Shown here piece by piece: positions 20,501 through 28,400 of a DNA stretch of 64,000 nucleotides. The notes below the pieces were generated by a model, which saw only the letters and a program-made list of their open reading frames with translations, was not told where the DNA came from and ran no database searches. The position numbers were made by a program, and so were the translations under genes. The DNA comes from Pseudomonas sp. MIACH (GTDB lineage: Bacteria; Pseudomonadota; Gammaproteobacteria; Pseudomonadales; Pseudomonadaceae), in the NCBI RefSeq assembly GCF_001269925.1, contig NZ_LHVO01000046.1, positions 186,001 through 250,000 on the forward strand. Direction: 5' to 3'. How positions within the stretch are numbered: position 1 is the first letter of the stretch; the number at the start of each line of letters is the position of its first letter.

Positions 20501-20796
20501 AAGCTATTGGCGACACCTAACGCCAATTGCCGGTCCCCCCTGTCAACCAAGGCTTCGGCGAACTGGCGAATGGTTGCAACGCGTGGGGTGGATGTCGATG
20601 AAATATCACGCAGCTTTCGGCTCAGGCGCGTCGGGGCAAGGTGAGTGTTTGGGGCGCTGGGCGATGCGCCATCCTGTATTTCCTGAGTAAGCTGGGAAAT
20701 GCCTTGAGGTGTCGCTGAGCTTGCAGGTTTTGTGGGCGGATTCAGTTCGTTTTGAGTGAAGGCGTTTGGCGTGTGCGAGGGTCGAACATTGATCAT
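14512..20796 (-). CDS. Giant putative type III effector/toxin with papain/transglutaminase-like C-terminus
   Basis: 2094-aa paralogue of the 1918-aa protein. The N-terminus MINVRPSHTPNAFTQNELNP lacks acidic residues before position 17. The three ~105-residue repeats lie near 120-227, 334-440 and 562-672, and the shared body continues to about residue 1500. The C-terminus is unrelated to that of the paralogue. It has Cys1974 in GAGNCGEMALLS, His2001 in SSAHSFTVVG and Asp2031 in WIVDPWAD. This Cys-His-Asp order and the VDPW context fit papain/transglutaminase-fold toxins such as the Pasteurella multocida toxin deamidase or Tox-PL type domains, so host-protein proteolysis or Gln deamidation is inferred. 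The gene has its own hrp-box-like promoter. It is the first gene of the inserted block, next to the 3' end of mtlR. Confidence 0.85.
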   Translation of the reverse strand: MINVRPSHTPNAFTQNELNPPTKPASSATPQGISQLTQEIQDGASPSAPNTHLAPTRLSRKLRDISSTSTPRVATIRQFAEALVDRGDRQLALGVANSLMRQRLAVEKDHPSDAEDRVTVPADSTFGLAWTELADALHSEPFKSFAEARKLDISQLTITPEGRLIETSKEPPADFILGNDADWAAASGAVLAAVKKVAGNTSLAVDVHGRHLASAYNIAAFYGLQLGQIESDHTLLAVGQLLSEGNFHAFSTPDPNYTTVYAPVKQRQGEARQRIMDLPPDQLKQRLEQFTPSTVEQKVQEADRALAQQCSQALMRLAPQARAQSDEPPLVLNAIPEYSTFYQVRKNLLAALAGSDFNAFAQENNLEPGSVRIHPGTGELTGKVNGNNRSFSVNDVSGWGDVWTEIKEAIQQMAAGADLAVRYPSSPSASLHEVMSFYNEEIPRQPNGQQPGLISLLDRSIAMTHNNGFQALTDTRTRDAQSIAVRERQYAVTRQLAEMPAPLSNLETLAAAVEADPSATAASVISAEEALATADSALAVATHRAMHDLKASMGQASSKMIESIPTESLFGRWHSYLNKAINGRGFTQWAGTHNVELTSLRFDPKDSALIGKVNGVDQRFTVDHFAKTYPDYLDVFTPVVTAAQTFARDTPILLAHANNSAPLEWVCNFYGINSNPSTASFDASSVQLGRTKSFLNSPRHPEQIVRWLNRQTSEVGDSNDRHALIDQLKHGNISNDDTTRFMVDQDSSHQPKGMTTVQKFLADQGWFEAKSAAQVDNLLQALQTPTPQAPALGNNWGFLATDLPLSTVQREAVSGFVKRSIGNHPNLFDYLSAQVPRLSSDPAQALDQLLSSDGALELATNLQVEMKGAFTTTSLKQWLLTALVLELDPSAGTQRNRVAGYDFMQVQNWGRPAHEIRQQFARHFDQPNASDVPSQQAMIAAHLLMSGAAPQFLVKDLPPSIIQGTPQWAMFHTAVDRIEQTAPGATRYMNFKQVMDFHKIKPLSPQEQLQLLRAQMNPLIDWGIINGVISRTANDQYTPELLQACVKALGEQTAAVADAKRYINEFPVPTRRALALENLKQKFGEGVPYEQQSLWRESDQLYGTMASVVEAYEAGQLGDTYRPTNLIDRLTSGADTPAWEARDTRIPIQQLHDQASQLPDVNAQYDAAIESDFVPRRAHSIVIIKDLLCRLPAEVRNHLANGKIEYYSVRESDTSTWQNLSAKTGKKGSHGLLIRATGQDASITDVALFPDAGTVKILSNLPNPMPLGGTNKAFGKIYDGADEGPHALPLDFTAFSSAAAPRDAITSNVIVDRITPVTLVNGKLINDGLATFGDTRSNSAPAFSNEQLEKIATTSVDSHFLRKDEYKAINHGYNPLETKGPTFLERLNVLARMVPVVSSVEDLYEGNYAEAGRDLLFDALSIVFPGALGKVWSVAMGAFERAAVRLGENVVQSAAEAAVASMAVTDVTAASTAKSSDAVNRLQGSPLVEQADGEWNMAADRADGALIQPGSAQQIRLTAVRQAGEWYAYDAKTMTAYGPALEGFISDTSSAVRRETFSDGTQALVTEKPLAADAYTLPRRHGFDVVNEGKVYRYDTRNPGVLSDLESADHYKPLEGFEATCPAPTVAQDRVRRGVSNTCFSKEIEVVTDTSRQELQALEHQRLFPSAPGLLRRDQFVIFERRRYKMVDGDMGPQLVPMPQSTPIAYKSQITGSLKHDPNFGFSGAQASGSLASETRVVKLNKISDGCNDKRELRGVVVKAADGKTNYLVVEADTAEFYYTKLSGTPTGELTFNKCTPRDFSLVEGYRNAFSTRQGVTEMPFDANFIALPKLDSAFKELARSGFLKEDIDTLKASCKDFTHEQQREVIYQLQQTKAISKPNIALRPNQVSKLTEPDGFNSWTPERKNEFYAVQAKNSVNRAMKATGLGPANIIRSTADKARADAANMTNEWLRRTVPEHAVNRPSLILKAGAGNCGEMALLSKDIIKKSGGRAYEWGASSAHSFTVVGGPSTLPPGTPDFSEAAWRDAWIVDPWADIACPARLYTQKLSEVMSLWSRENLKIVYGGNPINPLDAKWMEQLIEKPKAPYSHGYTGG

Positions 20797-20860
20797 GGAA
20801 CTACCTTATGCCGGCGTATAAATGAGTACCTCCTGTTGCTCACAGAGAGAGGCACTTCGC

Positions 20861-20889
20861 TAAGTGGCCTAGGGCTTGTTCTACGTTCC
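20861..20889 (-). promoter_or_regulatory. hrp-box-like (HrpL-dependent) promoter
   Basis: Minus strand reads GGAACG-N16-CCACTTA, ending 64 bp before the ATG of the 2094-aa gene at 20796. Consensus HrpL sites are GGAACC-N15/16-CCACNNA. The flanking sequence resembles that of the second site at 14306-14334, so the promoter was duplicated with the gene. Confidence 0.8.
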
Positions 20890-20942
20890 TGTTGGCGTGC
20901 GGGGGGGCGACACACTTTGTAAGCACCTGTTTGAATGCCGTG

Positions 20943-21848
20943 TCAGGCCAGGTTCTGTTCGGTCAGCCGCTGCACCGCCAGGCGCCGGTAGTGGGAAGGC
21001 GTCATGCCCTTGAGCTGCTGAAAGCGTCGATTGAAGTTGGAAATGTTATTGAAGCCTGACTCGAAGCACACATCCGTCACGGCCTTATCGCCATCGGCCA
21101 GCAGTTCGCATGACTTGCTGATGCGCAGGCGATTGACGAATTCGATAAATGTGCGGCCGGTGGCCTGCTTGAACACCCGGGAAAAATACGTCGGCTTCAT
21201 CCCCAGGTATTCGGCCACTTCTTCCAGGGGCAACTCCCGCGCGTAGTGGGCGAAGATGTAATCCACCGCGCGGTTGGTGCGATCGATGCTGTGTTCATCG
21301 GCCAGTTGCGGCGTGGTCACGCCGGAGAGCAGTTGGTAGTCCTCACACGCGCTCAATACTTCCAGCAGGATGAAAAAGTGCCCCAGGCGCGCCATGCCCC
21401 GGGCGTCCTCGATGCGTTGCATCAGGGTCATCGCCTGGGCGATGGTTTTCTTGCAGCGAAACTCGATGCCGTACTGCGCGCGCTCCAGCAACGGTGCAAG
21501 CATCTTCAGTTCGGTGAAAATGTGGCTGCCCTGCTCGAACAGCTCATCGGTGAAGTTCACCAGCATGTCGCGCTTGGGCACCACCTCGTCTTCCTCGACC
21601 TGGCTGATCCAGTTGTGGGGCAGGTTGGGGCCGGTGAGGAACAGGCTTTCCGGGTAGAAATTGCCGATGTAATCGCCAATGAACACCTTGCCGGAACTGG
21701 CGACGATAAGGTGCAGCTCGTATTCCTTGTGGAAATGCCAGCGCACCAGCGGGCAGGGGAAACCATGCTGGCGATAGATGATGGACAGACCGTTGTGATC
21801 GTCCATCAGCTCGTAGGAAGGGTCGGTGATACGCGTTGCTCGGGTCAT
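20943..21848 (-). CDS. mtlR: AraC-family activator of mannitol genes
   Basis: Transcription activator of 301 aa. An N-terminal cupin sensor domain (HFHKEYELHLIVASSGKVFIGD) should bind the polyol. Two helix-turn-helix motifs sit at the C-terminus, with LEEVAEYLGMKPTYFSRVFK and the AraC signature around VTDVCFESGFNNISNFNRRFQ. Length and sequence agree with MtlR of P. fluorescens, the activator of mtlEFGKDYZ. As I recall, it lies directly upstream of mtlE in related strains. Here about 13.7 kb with the giant genes separate them, although strand and order are preserved. Its likely target is the operator next to the mtlE promoter. Confidence 0.92.
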   Translation of the reverse strand: MTRATRITDPSYELMDDHNGLSIIYRQHGFPCPLVRWHFHKEYELHLIVASSGKVFIGDYIGNFYPESLFLTGPNLPHNWISQVEEDEVVPKRDMLVNFTDELFEQGSHIFTELKMLAPLLERAQYGIEFRCKKTIAQAMTLMQRIEDARGMARLGHFFILLEVLSACEDYQLLSGVTTPQLADEHSIDRTNRAVDYIFAHYARELPLEEVAEYLGMKPTYFSRVFKQATGRTFIEFVNRLRISKSCELLADGDKAVTDVCFESGFNNISNFNRRFQQLKGMTPSHYRRLAVQRLTEQNLA

Positions 21849-21920
21849 GCTGCCGTCGCTTTATTGTGGGTGCTGCTGGGGATAATGCCCCCTCGCGCAC
21901 GACCTCGCCAGCACCACGGT

Positions 21921-23210
21921 TTACACGGTACGGTTTTTTGCCTCGATCCATTGGGACATGTATTGCGTACTTTTATGCGCATGGTGGCGCAGCATGCTGC
22001 CGGTGAAGTTGTCACGGCGGTGGGCGGCGAGCTGGCTGCGACAGCGTTCCAGGCACGCTACCAGCGCAGGCCCATGGATGCCTTGGTCATAGCGGCGCGC
22101 CAGGAGCTGGCGGCCGTGCTCCTGGGCCTGGGTCCAACGCTCGCGGTCCTGGTACAAGCTCACGGCGGCGGCGGCCAGGGCGGCGGCGCTCTGTGCGATC
22201 ACGCCCGGCCATGGCTGTTCATCGCCCATGGCCTCGGCGCCCACCGGCGTGGTGATATTGGGCGTGCCGCAGAGCATCGCATCGGCCAGCTTGCCCTTGA
22301 TGCCGGCGCCAAAGCGCAGGGGCGCCAGGCAGATTCGCGCAGCGCTCATCACTTGCAGGGCATCCTCGGCCCAGTTCATCACGTGAAAGCCTTGCGCCGG
22401 GTTGTGCAGTGCGGTGGCCTTGGGCGGGGTGTAGGCACCATAGACATGCAACTGGGCGCCCGGCAGTTGCTGGCGAATCAACGGCCAGAGGCTGTTCTTC
22501 ATCCACAGCACGGCGTCCCAGTTCGGCGCATGGCGGAAGTTGCCGATGCTGAGGAAGTGCGCACGCTCTTCAAACGGGGCAAAGGCCTCGGTAGGCGGCG
22601 TCATCATCAATGGGCACCCGTGGAGCAGGGCGGCAGGCACCTTGAACTGTTCGGTGAGCAGGCGGATTTCCACCTCGGAGATCATCAAACTGATGTCGCA
22701 GCGGTAAATCGCGGCGATTTCGCGCTTGGCCAGGTCGGTGTCGGCCATCCGCTGGAATTCTTCCTCCAGCGCCGGGGCGAACAGTGCGGTGAAGTCGTCG
22801 CTGTCCGGATGGGCCTTGAGATGCTCCTTGAGGCGCTGGTGACGAGCGTCGCGCAGGCTCTGCAGGTCGGAAGTTTCCAGCACGCGCAGCGCGTCGGGGC
22901 AGCATTTCTCCACGCGCCAGCCAAACTGTTCTTCCATCATGAAACGGTCGAACAACACGATGTCGGGGGCCAATTCGCGGATAAAATCGTCAAAGCTGCT
23001 GTTATTGAGCTCAATCGCACATTCGGCGATGCCCAGCGCAAGCAAGTCGGCTTTGTGCTCGCCCAGGGTGGCGGGGCTGCTGAAGGTTATTTCCCAACCT
23101 TGTGTAAGGAATGCTTCCAAAATCTGCATCATGTGCCCGCCCGCGGCCGAGGAACGGGGCTCCGGCCAGACGTAACCAATGACCAGGACTTTGGTGGCGG
23201 GCTGATTCAT
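21921..23210 (-). CDS. Glycosyltransferase, GT4/GT1-like
   Basis: Cytoplasmic GT-B fold glycosyltransferase of about 429 aa. The N-terminal Rossmann half starts KVLVIGYVWPEPRSSAAGGHMMQIL. The C-terminal nucleotide-sugar half has LSIGNFRHAPNWDAVLWM and LAPLRFGAGIKGKLADAMLCGTP, the latter being the donor-binding loop of family 1/4 enzymes. The frame is open from 23261, but the ATG at 23210 (MNQPATKVLVIG) gives a normal N-terminus and has AAGGAA upstream. The acceptor and pathway are unknown, and no other glycan genes are next to it. Confidence 0.85.
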   Translation of the reverse strand: MNQPATKVLVIGYVWPEPRSSAAGGHMMQILEAFLTQGWEITFSSPATLGEHKADLLALGIAECAIELNNSSFDDFIRELAPDIVLFDRFMMEEQFGWRVEKCCPDALRVLETSDLQSLRDARHQRLKEHLKAHPDSDDFTALFAPALEEEFQRMADTDLAKREIAAIYRCDISLMISEVEIRLLTEQFKVPAALLHGCPLMMTPPTEAFAPFEERAHFLSIGNFRHAPNWDAVLWMKNSLWPLIRQQLPGAQLHVYGAYTPPKATALHNPAQGFHVMNWAEDALQVMSAARICLAPLRFGAGIKGKLADAMLCGTPNITTPVGAEAMGDEQPWPGVIAQSAAALAAAAVSLYQDRERWTQAQEHGRQLLARRYDQGIHGPALVACLERCRSQLAAHRRDNFTGSMLRHHAHKSTQYMSQWIEAKNRTV

Positions 23211-23369
23211 CGGCAACGGTTTCCTTGAGGGGCAGGCGCAAAGCGCGCAATTAAACCACAACCGGGTGGCATGACAATTTGTGTCTGGCGGTAGGTAGCC
23301 ACGGTACTTTGTGGTTAACTTCGGCCTCTCGAATTCGTTTAACCAAAACCCAGCATAAGGATTCTATTC

Positions 23370-23870
23370 ATGGCTCAAGTCACCCTTCGTGGTAACCCTG
23401 TCCAGGTTGAAGGCGAATTGCCGCAAGTCGGCTCCAAAGCTGCAGACTTCACCCTGACCGCCGGCGATCTGTCGGACGCGACCCTGGCCACCTTCGCCGG
23501 CAAGCGCAAAGTACTGAACATCTTCCCAAGCGTTGACACCCCGACCTGCGCGACTTCGGTACGCAAGTTCAACGCCCAGGCCAACGAGCTGAACAACACT
23601 GTGGTGCTGTGCATTTCCTCGGACCTGCCGTTTGCCCAGGCGCGTTTCTGCGGTTCTGAAGGCCTGGAAAACGTGAAGAGCCTGTCGGACTTCCGCAGCG
23701 CCGCGTTCTCTCAGGACTACGGCGTGGACATCGTTGACGGCCCGCTGCGCAGCCTGACCGCACGCGCTGTCGTGGTACTGGACGAAAACGACACTGTGTT
23801 GCACAGCGAACTGGTTTCGGAAATCGGTCAAGAGCCGAACTACGAAGCCGCACTGGCTGTTTTGAAGTAA
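23370..23870 (+). CDS. tpx: Thiol peroxidase
   Basis: Atypical 2-Cys peroxiredoxin of 166 aa that reduces alkyl hydroperoxides and H2O2 using thioredoxin. The peroxidatic Cys lies in FPSVDTPTCATSVRKFN and the resolving Cys in DLPFAQARFCGSEGLENV, both at the positions usual for Tpx. The start has AAGGA eight bases upstream. It is a single-gene unit, followed by a strong terminator. Confidence 0.97.
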   Translation: MAQVTLRGNPVQVEGELPQVGSKAADFTLTAGDLSDATLATFAGKRKVLNIFPSVDTPTCATSVRKFNAQANELNNTVVLCISSDLPFAQARFCGSEGLENVKSLSDFRSAAFSQDYGVDIVDGPLRSLTARAVVVLDENDTVLHSELVSEIGQEPNYEAALAVLK

Positions 23871-23923
23871 CTGTTTAGGCGCATTACTGTCGTTTTGCAG
23901 TAACGCGTTTGGTACATGATTGC

Positions 23924-23956
23924 GGCCTGGCCTAGTCCAGGCCGTTTTCTTTTTTG
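23924..23956 (+). terminator. Rho-independent terminator after tpx
   Basis: Stem GGCCTGG / CCAGGCC with a six-base loop followed by G and TTTTCTTTTTT, 54 bp after the tpx stop. Confidence 0.9.
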
Positions 23957-24102
23957 GCTCAGACGTTTAGCGAAATAGCCAACGGACTAGGCCGCAGAAG
24001 TTAAAAGTTGTAAGCCCAAGGTAAATAGCCGGTAAAGGCGCTTTTCTTAACGCGCTCCAGTGCTTATCTTTCAGCCTCCCGAAGAAGAAGCTCTCGCGCC
24101 CA

Positions 24103-25401
24103 ATGGTTGATCACTCCATGCAATCCTCCCCCCGCAACTCCCGCCGCTGGCTGTTCGGCCTGCTCGTGCTGCTGGTTATCGCCGGTCTGTGCTGGAAATT
24201 CTGGCCAAGCGGCGCCGCCCACAAAGACGCACCGGCCGGGCACACCGGTAAAACCGGCATGGCGCGCCCGGGCTTCGGCGGTTCCACCGGCCCGGTGCCG
24301 GTACGTGTGGCGCCGGCGGTGCTGGGGGAGTTCCCGGTGTACTACAAAGCCTTGGGCACGGTGACCGCGCTCAACACCATCAATGTGCGCAGCCGAGTGG
24401 GCGGCGAGCTGGTGAAGATTGCCTTTGAAGAGGGGCAGATGGTCAAGGCCGGCGACCTGCTGGCCGAGATCGACCCGCGCAGCTACCAGAACGCCTTGCT
24501 CCAGGCCCAGGGTACGCTGATGCAGAACCAGGCCCAGTTGAAAAACGCCCAGGTCGACGTGCAGCGTTATCGCGACCTGTACGCCCAGGACAGTATCGCC
24601 AAGCAGACCCTGGACACCGCCGAAGCGCTGGTCCTGCAATACCAGGGCACGGTCAAGACCAACCAGGGCGCGGTGGACGACGCCAAGCTCAATCTCGAAT
24701 TCACCAAGATCCGCGCACCGATCAGTGGCCGTGTAGGCCTGCGCCAGGTCGACGTGGGCAACCTGGTGGCCGCCAACGACACCACCTTCCTCGCGGTGAT
24801 CACCCAGACCCAACCGATCAGCGTGGCCTTCACCCTGCCGGAAAACACCCTCGAAACCGTACTCGCCCGTTATCACGCCGGTAACAAGCTGCCCGTGGAA
24901 GCCTGGGACCGTGGCGACGTGAAGCGCCAGGCCACCGGTGTGCTGCAAAGCCTGGACAACCAGATCGACGTCACCACCGGCACCCTGAAATTCAAGGCAC
25001 GTTTCGATAACAAGGACCAGGCCCTGTTCCCCAACCAATTCGTCAACGTGCATTTACTCGCCGATACCCTGCACAACGTGGTGCTGGCGCCATCTGCGGC
25101 GATTCAGTTCGGCAATACCGGCACCTTTGTCTACAAGCTCGATGGCGACAAGAAGGTCAAGGTCCAGCCGCTGGTGGTGGGTGACACCGATGGCGAGAAC
25201 ACCGTGATCAAGGAAGGCCTGGTGGCCGGCGACCGCGTGGTGCTTGAAGGCACCGACCGCCTGAAGGAAGGCAGCGAGATCGAAGTGGTCAACGACAGCA
25301 GCGAAGTGCCGACCACCCCCACCGAACACCTGCAAGGCAAGCCTGCGGCTAAAGGGGAGACCGGCGCCAACGCCGGCAAGGCGCAAAAGGTCGGTTCATG
25401 A
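24103..25401 (+). CDS. mdtA: RND efflux periplasmic adaptor subunit (MdtA-like)
   Basis: Membrane-fusion protein of 432 aa linking the inner-membrane RND pump to the outer-membrane channel. It has an N-terminal membrane anchor (RRWLFGLLVLLVIAGLCWKFW). A lipoyl/barrel-sandwich region follows (NVRSRVGGELVKIAFEEGQMVKAGDLLAEIDP), then a helical hairpin, the second lipoyl half (KIRAPISGRVGLRQVDVGN) and C-terminal beta-barrel domains. An alternative ATG is at 24118 (MQSSPRNSRRW). It overlaps mdtB by 4 bp. In E. coli MdtABC exports novobiocin and bile salts; the substrates here are unknown. Confidence 0.93.
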   Translation: MVDHSMQSSPRNSRRWLFGLLVLLVIAGLCWKFWPSGAAHKDAPAGHTGKTGMARPGFGGSTGPVPVRVAPAVLGEFPVYYKALGTVTALNTINVRSRVGGELVKIAFEEGQMVKAGDLLAEIDPRSYQNALLQAQGTLMQNQAQLKNAQVDVQRYRDLYAQDSIAKQTLDTAEALVLQYQGTVKTNQGAVDDAKLNLEFTKIRAPISGRVGLRQVDVGNLVAANDTTFLAVITQTQPISVAFTLPENTLETVLARYHAGNKLPVEAWDRGDVKRQATGVLQSLDNQIDVTTGTLKFKARFDNKDQALFPNQFVNVHLLADTLHNVVLAPSAAIQFGNTGTFVYKLDGDKKVKVQPLVVGDTDGENTVIKEGLVAGDRVVLEGTDRLKEGSEIEVVNDSSEVPTTPTEHLQGKPAAKGETGANAGKAQKVGS

Positions 25402-28400
25402 ACCTGTCGCGGCTGTTTATCCTTCGCCCGGTCGCCACCACGCTGAGCATGCTGGCCATTGTCCTGGCCGGCATCATCGCGTATCGCTTGCTGCCGGTAT
25501 CGGCCTTGCCCCAGGTGGACTACCCGACGATCCGGGTGATGACCCTGTACCCCGGCGCCAGCCCCGATGTGATGACCAGCGCGGTCACCGCGCCGCTTGA
25601 ACGCCAGTTCGGGCAGATGCCCGGCCTGACCCAGATGGCGTCCACCAGTTCCGGCGGTGCGTCGGTACTGACCCTGCGTTTCAACCTCGACATCAATATG
25701 GATGTCGCCGAGCAACAGGTGCAGGCCGCGATCAACGCCGCCACCAACCTGCTGCCCAAGGATTTGCCGGCGCCGCCGGTGTACAACAAGGTCAACCCGG
25801 CGGATACCCCGGTGCTGACCCTGGCCATCACCTCCAAGACCATGCTGCTGCCCAAGCTTAATGACCTGGTCGACACGCGCATGGCGCAGAAAATCGCCCA
25901 GATCAGCGGCGTCGGCATGGTCAGCATCGCCGGTGGTCAGCGCCAGGCCGTGCGCATCAAGGTCAACCCCGAAGCCCTGGCGGCCAACGGCTTGAACCTG
26001 TCCGACGTGCGCACCCTGATCGCCGCGTCCAACGTCAACCAGCCCAAGGGCAACTTCGATGGCCCCACGCGGGTGTCGATGCTCGATGCCAACGACCAGT
26101 TGGTGTCGCCCCAGCAATACGCCGAGCTGATCCTGGCCTACAACAATGGCGCGCCTTTGCGTCTTAAAGACGTGGCACAGATCGTCGACGGCGCGGAAAA
26201 CGAACGCCTTGCCGCCTGGGCCAACGAAAACCAGGCCGTGCTGTTGAATATCCAGCGCCAACCGGGCGCCAACGTGATCGAGGTGGTCGACCGCATCAAG
26301 GCGCTGCTGCCGAGCATCACCGACAACCTGCCGGCCGGCCTCGACGTGACGGTGCTGACCGACCGCACCCAGACCATCCGCGCCTCGGTCACCGACGTGC
26401 AGCACGAATTGCTGATCGCCATCGCCCTGGTGGTGATGGTGACGTTCCTGTTCCTGCGGCGCGTCAGCGCCACGATCATTCCGTCGATTGCCGTGCCGCT
26501 GTCGTTGGTGGGCACCTTTGGCGTCATGTACCTGGCCGGGTTCTCCATCAACAACCTGACGCTGATGGCCCTGACCATCGCCACCGGGTTTGTGGTGGAC
26601 GATGCCATCGTGATGCTGGAGAACATCTCCCGCTATATCGAGGAAGGGGAGACGCCGCTGGCCGCCGCGCTCAAGGGCGCCAAGCAGATCGGCTTTACCC
26701 TGATTTCCCTGACCCTGTCGCTGATTGCCGTCTTGATCCCGCTGCTGTTCATGGCTGACGTGGTGGGGCGGCTGTTCCGCGAATTCGCCATCACCCTGGC
26801 GGTGGCGATCCTGATTTCCCTGGTGGTGTCCCTGACGCTCACGCCGATGATGTGCGCGCGTTTGCTCAAGCGCGAACCCAAGGAAGAAGAACAGAGCCGT
26901 TTCTACAAGGCCAGCGGCGCCTGGATCGACTGGCTGATCGAAGCCTACGGGCGCAAGTTGCAATGGGTGCTCAGGCACCAGCCGCTGACCCTGCTGGTGG
27001 CCATCGCGACCCTGGGCCTTACGGTGGTGCTGTACCTGGTGGTGCCCAAGGGCTTCTTCCCGGTGCAGGACACCGGGGTGATCCAGGGGATCTCCGAGGC
27101 GCCGCAGTCGATTTCCTTTGCTGCCATGAGCCAGCGCCAGCAGGAATTGGCGAAGATCATCCTCACCGACCCGGCGGTGCAAAGTCTATCGTCCTATATC
27201 GGTGTGGATGGCGATAACGCCACCCTCAACAGCGGCCGTTTGCTGATCAACCTCAAGCCCCACGGCCAGCGCGACTTGAGCGCGGCCCAGGTGATCACCC
27301 GCCTGCAACCGCAAATCGACAAGCTGGTGGGCATCCGCCTGTTCATGCAGCCGGTGCAGGACCTGACCATCGAAGACCGTGTCAGCCGCACCCAGTATCA
27401 ATTCAGCATGTCCTCGCCGGACGCCGACCTGTTGGCCCTGTGGAGCGGCAAGCTGGTGCACACACTGAGCCAGATGCCGGAGCTCACAGACGTCGCCAGC
27501 GACCTGCAGGACAAAGGCCTGCAGGTGTACCTGGTGATCGACCGCGACGCTGCCTCGCGCCTGGGCGTCAGTGTGTCAACCATCACCGATGCCCTGTATG
27601 ACGCGTTCGGCCAGCGGCAGATTTCCACCATCTATACCCAGGCCAGCCAGTACCGCGTGGTCTTGCAGGCCCAATCGGGAGAAACCCTGGGCCCGGCGGC
27701 GCTGAACCAGATCCATGTGAAAACCACCGACGGCGGGCAGGTGCGCTTGTCCAGCCTGGCCCATGTGGAACAGCGCCAGGCGCAGTTGGCAATTGCGCAT
27801 ATCGGCCAGTTCCCGGCGGTGATGATGTCGTTCAACCTGGCCCCTGGCGTTGCGCTGGGCAAAGGCGTGGAACTGATCAACCAGGCGCAGAAGGACATCG
27901 GCATGCCGGTGGGCGTGCAGACCCAGTTCCAGGGCGCGGCCCAGGCGTTCGAAGCGTCGCTGTCGAGCACCTTGCTGCTGATCCTGGCGGCAGTGGTCAC
28001 CATGTACATCGTGCTGGGTGTGCTCTATGAGAGCTATATCCACCCGATCACCATTCTCTCGACCTTGCCGTCGGCAGCGGTAGGGGCCTTGCTGGCCTTG
28101 CTGCTCAGTGGCAATGACCTGGGCATGATCGCGATCATCGGCATCATCCTGCTGATCGGCATCGTGAAAAAGAACGCGATCATGATGATCGACTTCGCCC
28201 TCGACGCCGAACGCAATCAGGGCCTGGACCCGCAGACCGCGATCTACCAGGCGGCGTTGCTGCGCTTCCGGCCGATCCTGATGACCACCCTGGCCGCGCT
28301 GTTCGGTGCGGTGCCGTTGATGCTCGCCACCGGCTCCGGCGCGGAACTGCGCCAGCCCCTGGGCCTGGTGATGGTCGGCGGCTTGCTGGTGAGCCAGGTG

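Noticed and set aside
21246..23228. 660-codon plus-strand frame opposite mtlR and the glycosyltransferase
   Set aside because: Spans two well-supported minus-strand genes, low-complexity composition, no domain.
25131..27182. 683-codon open frame antisense to mdtB
   Set aside because: His/Gln/Arg-rich product without domains, fully inside the mdtB gene; a normal by-product of high GC third positions.
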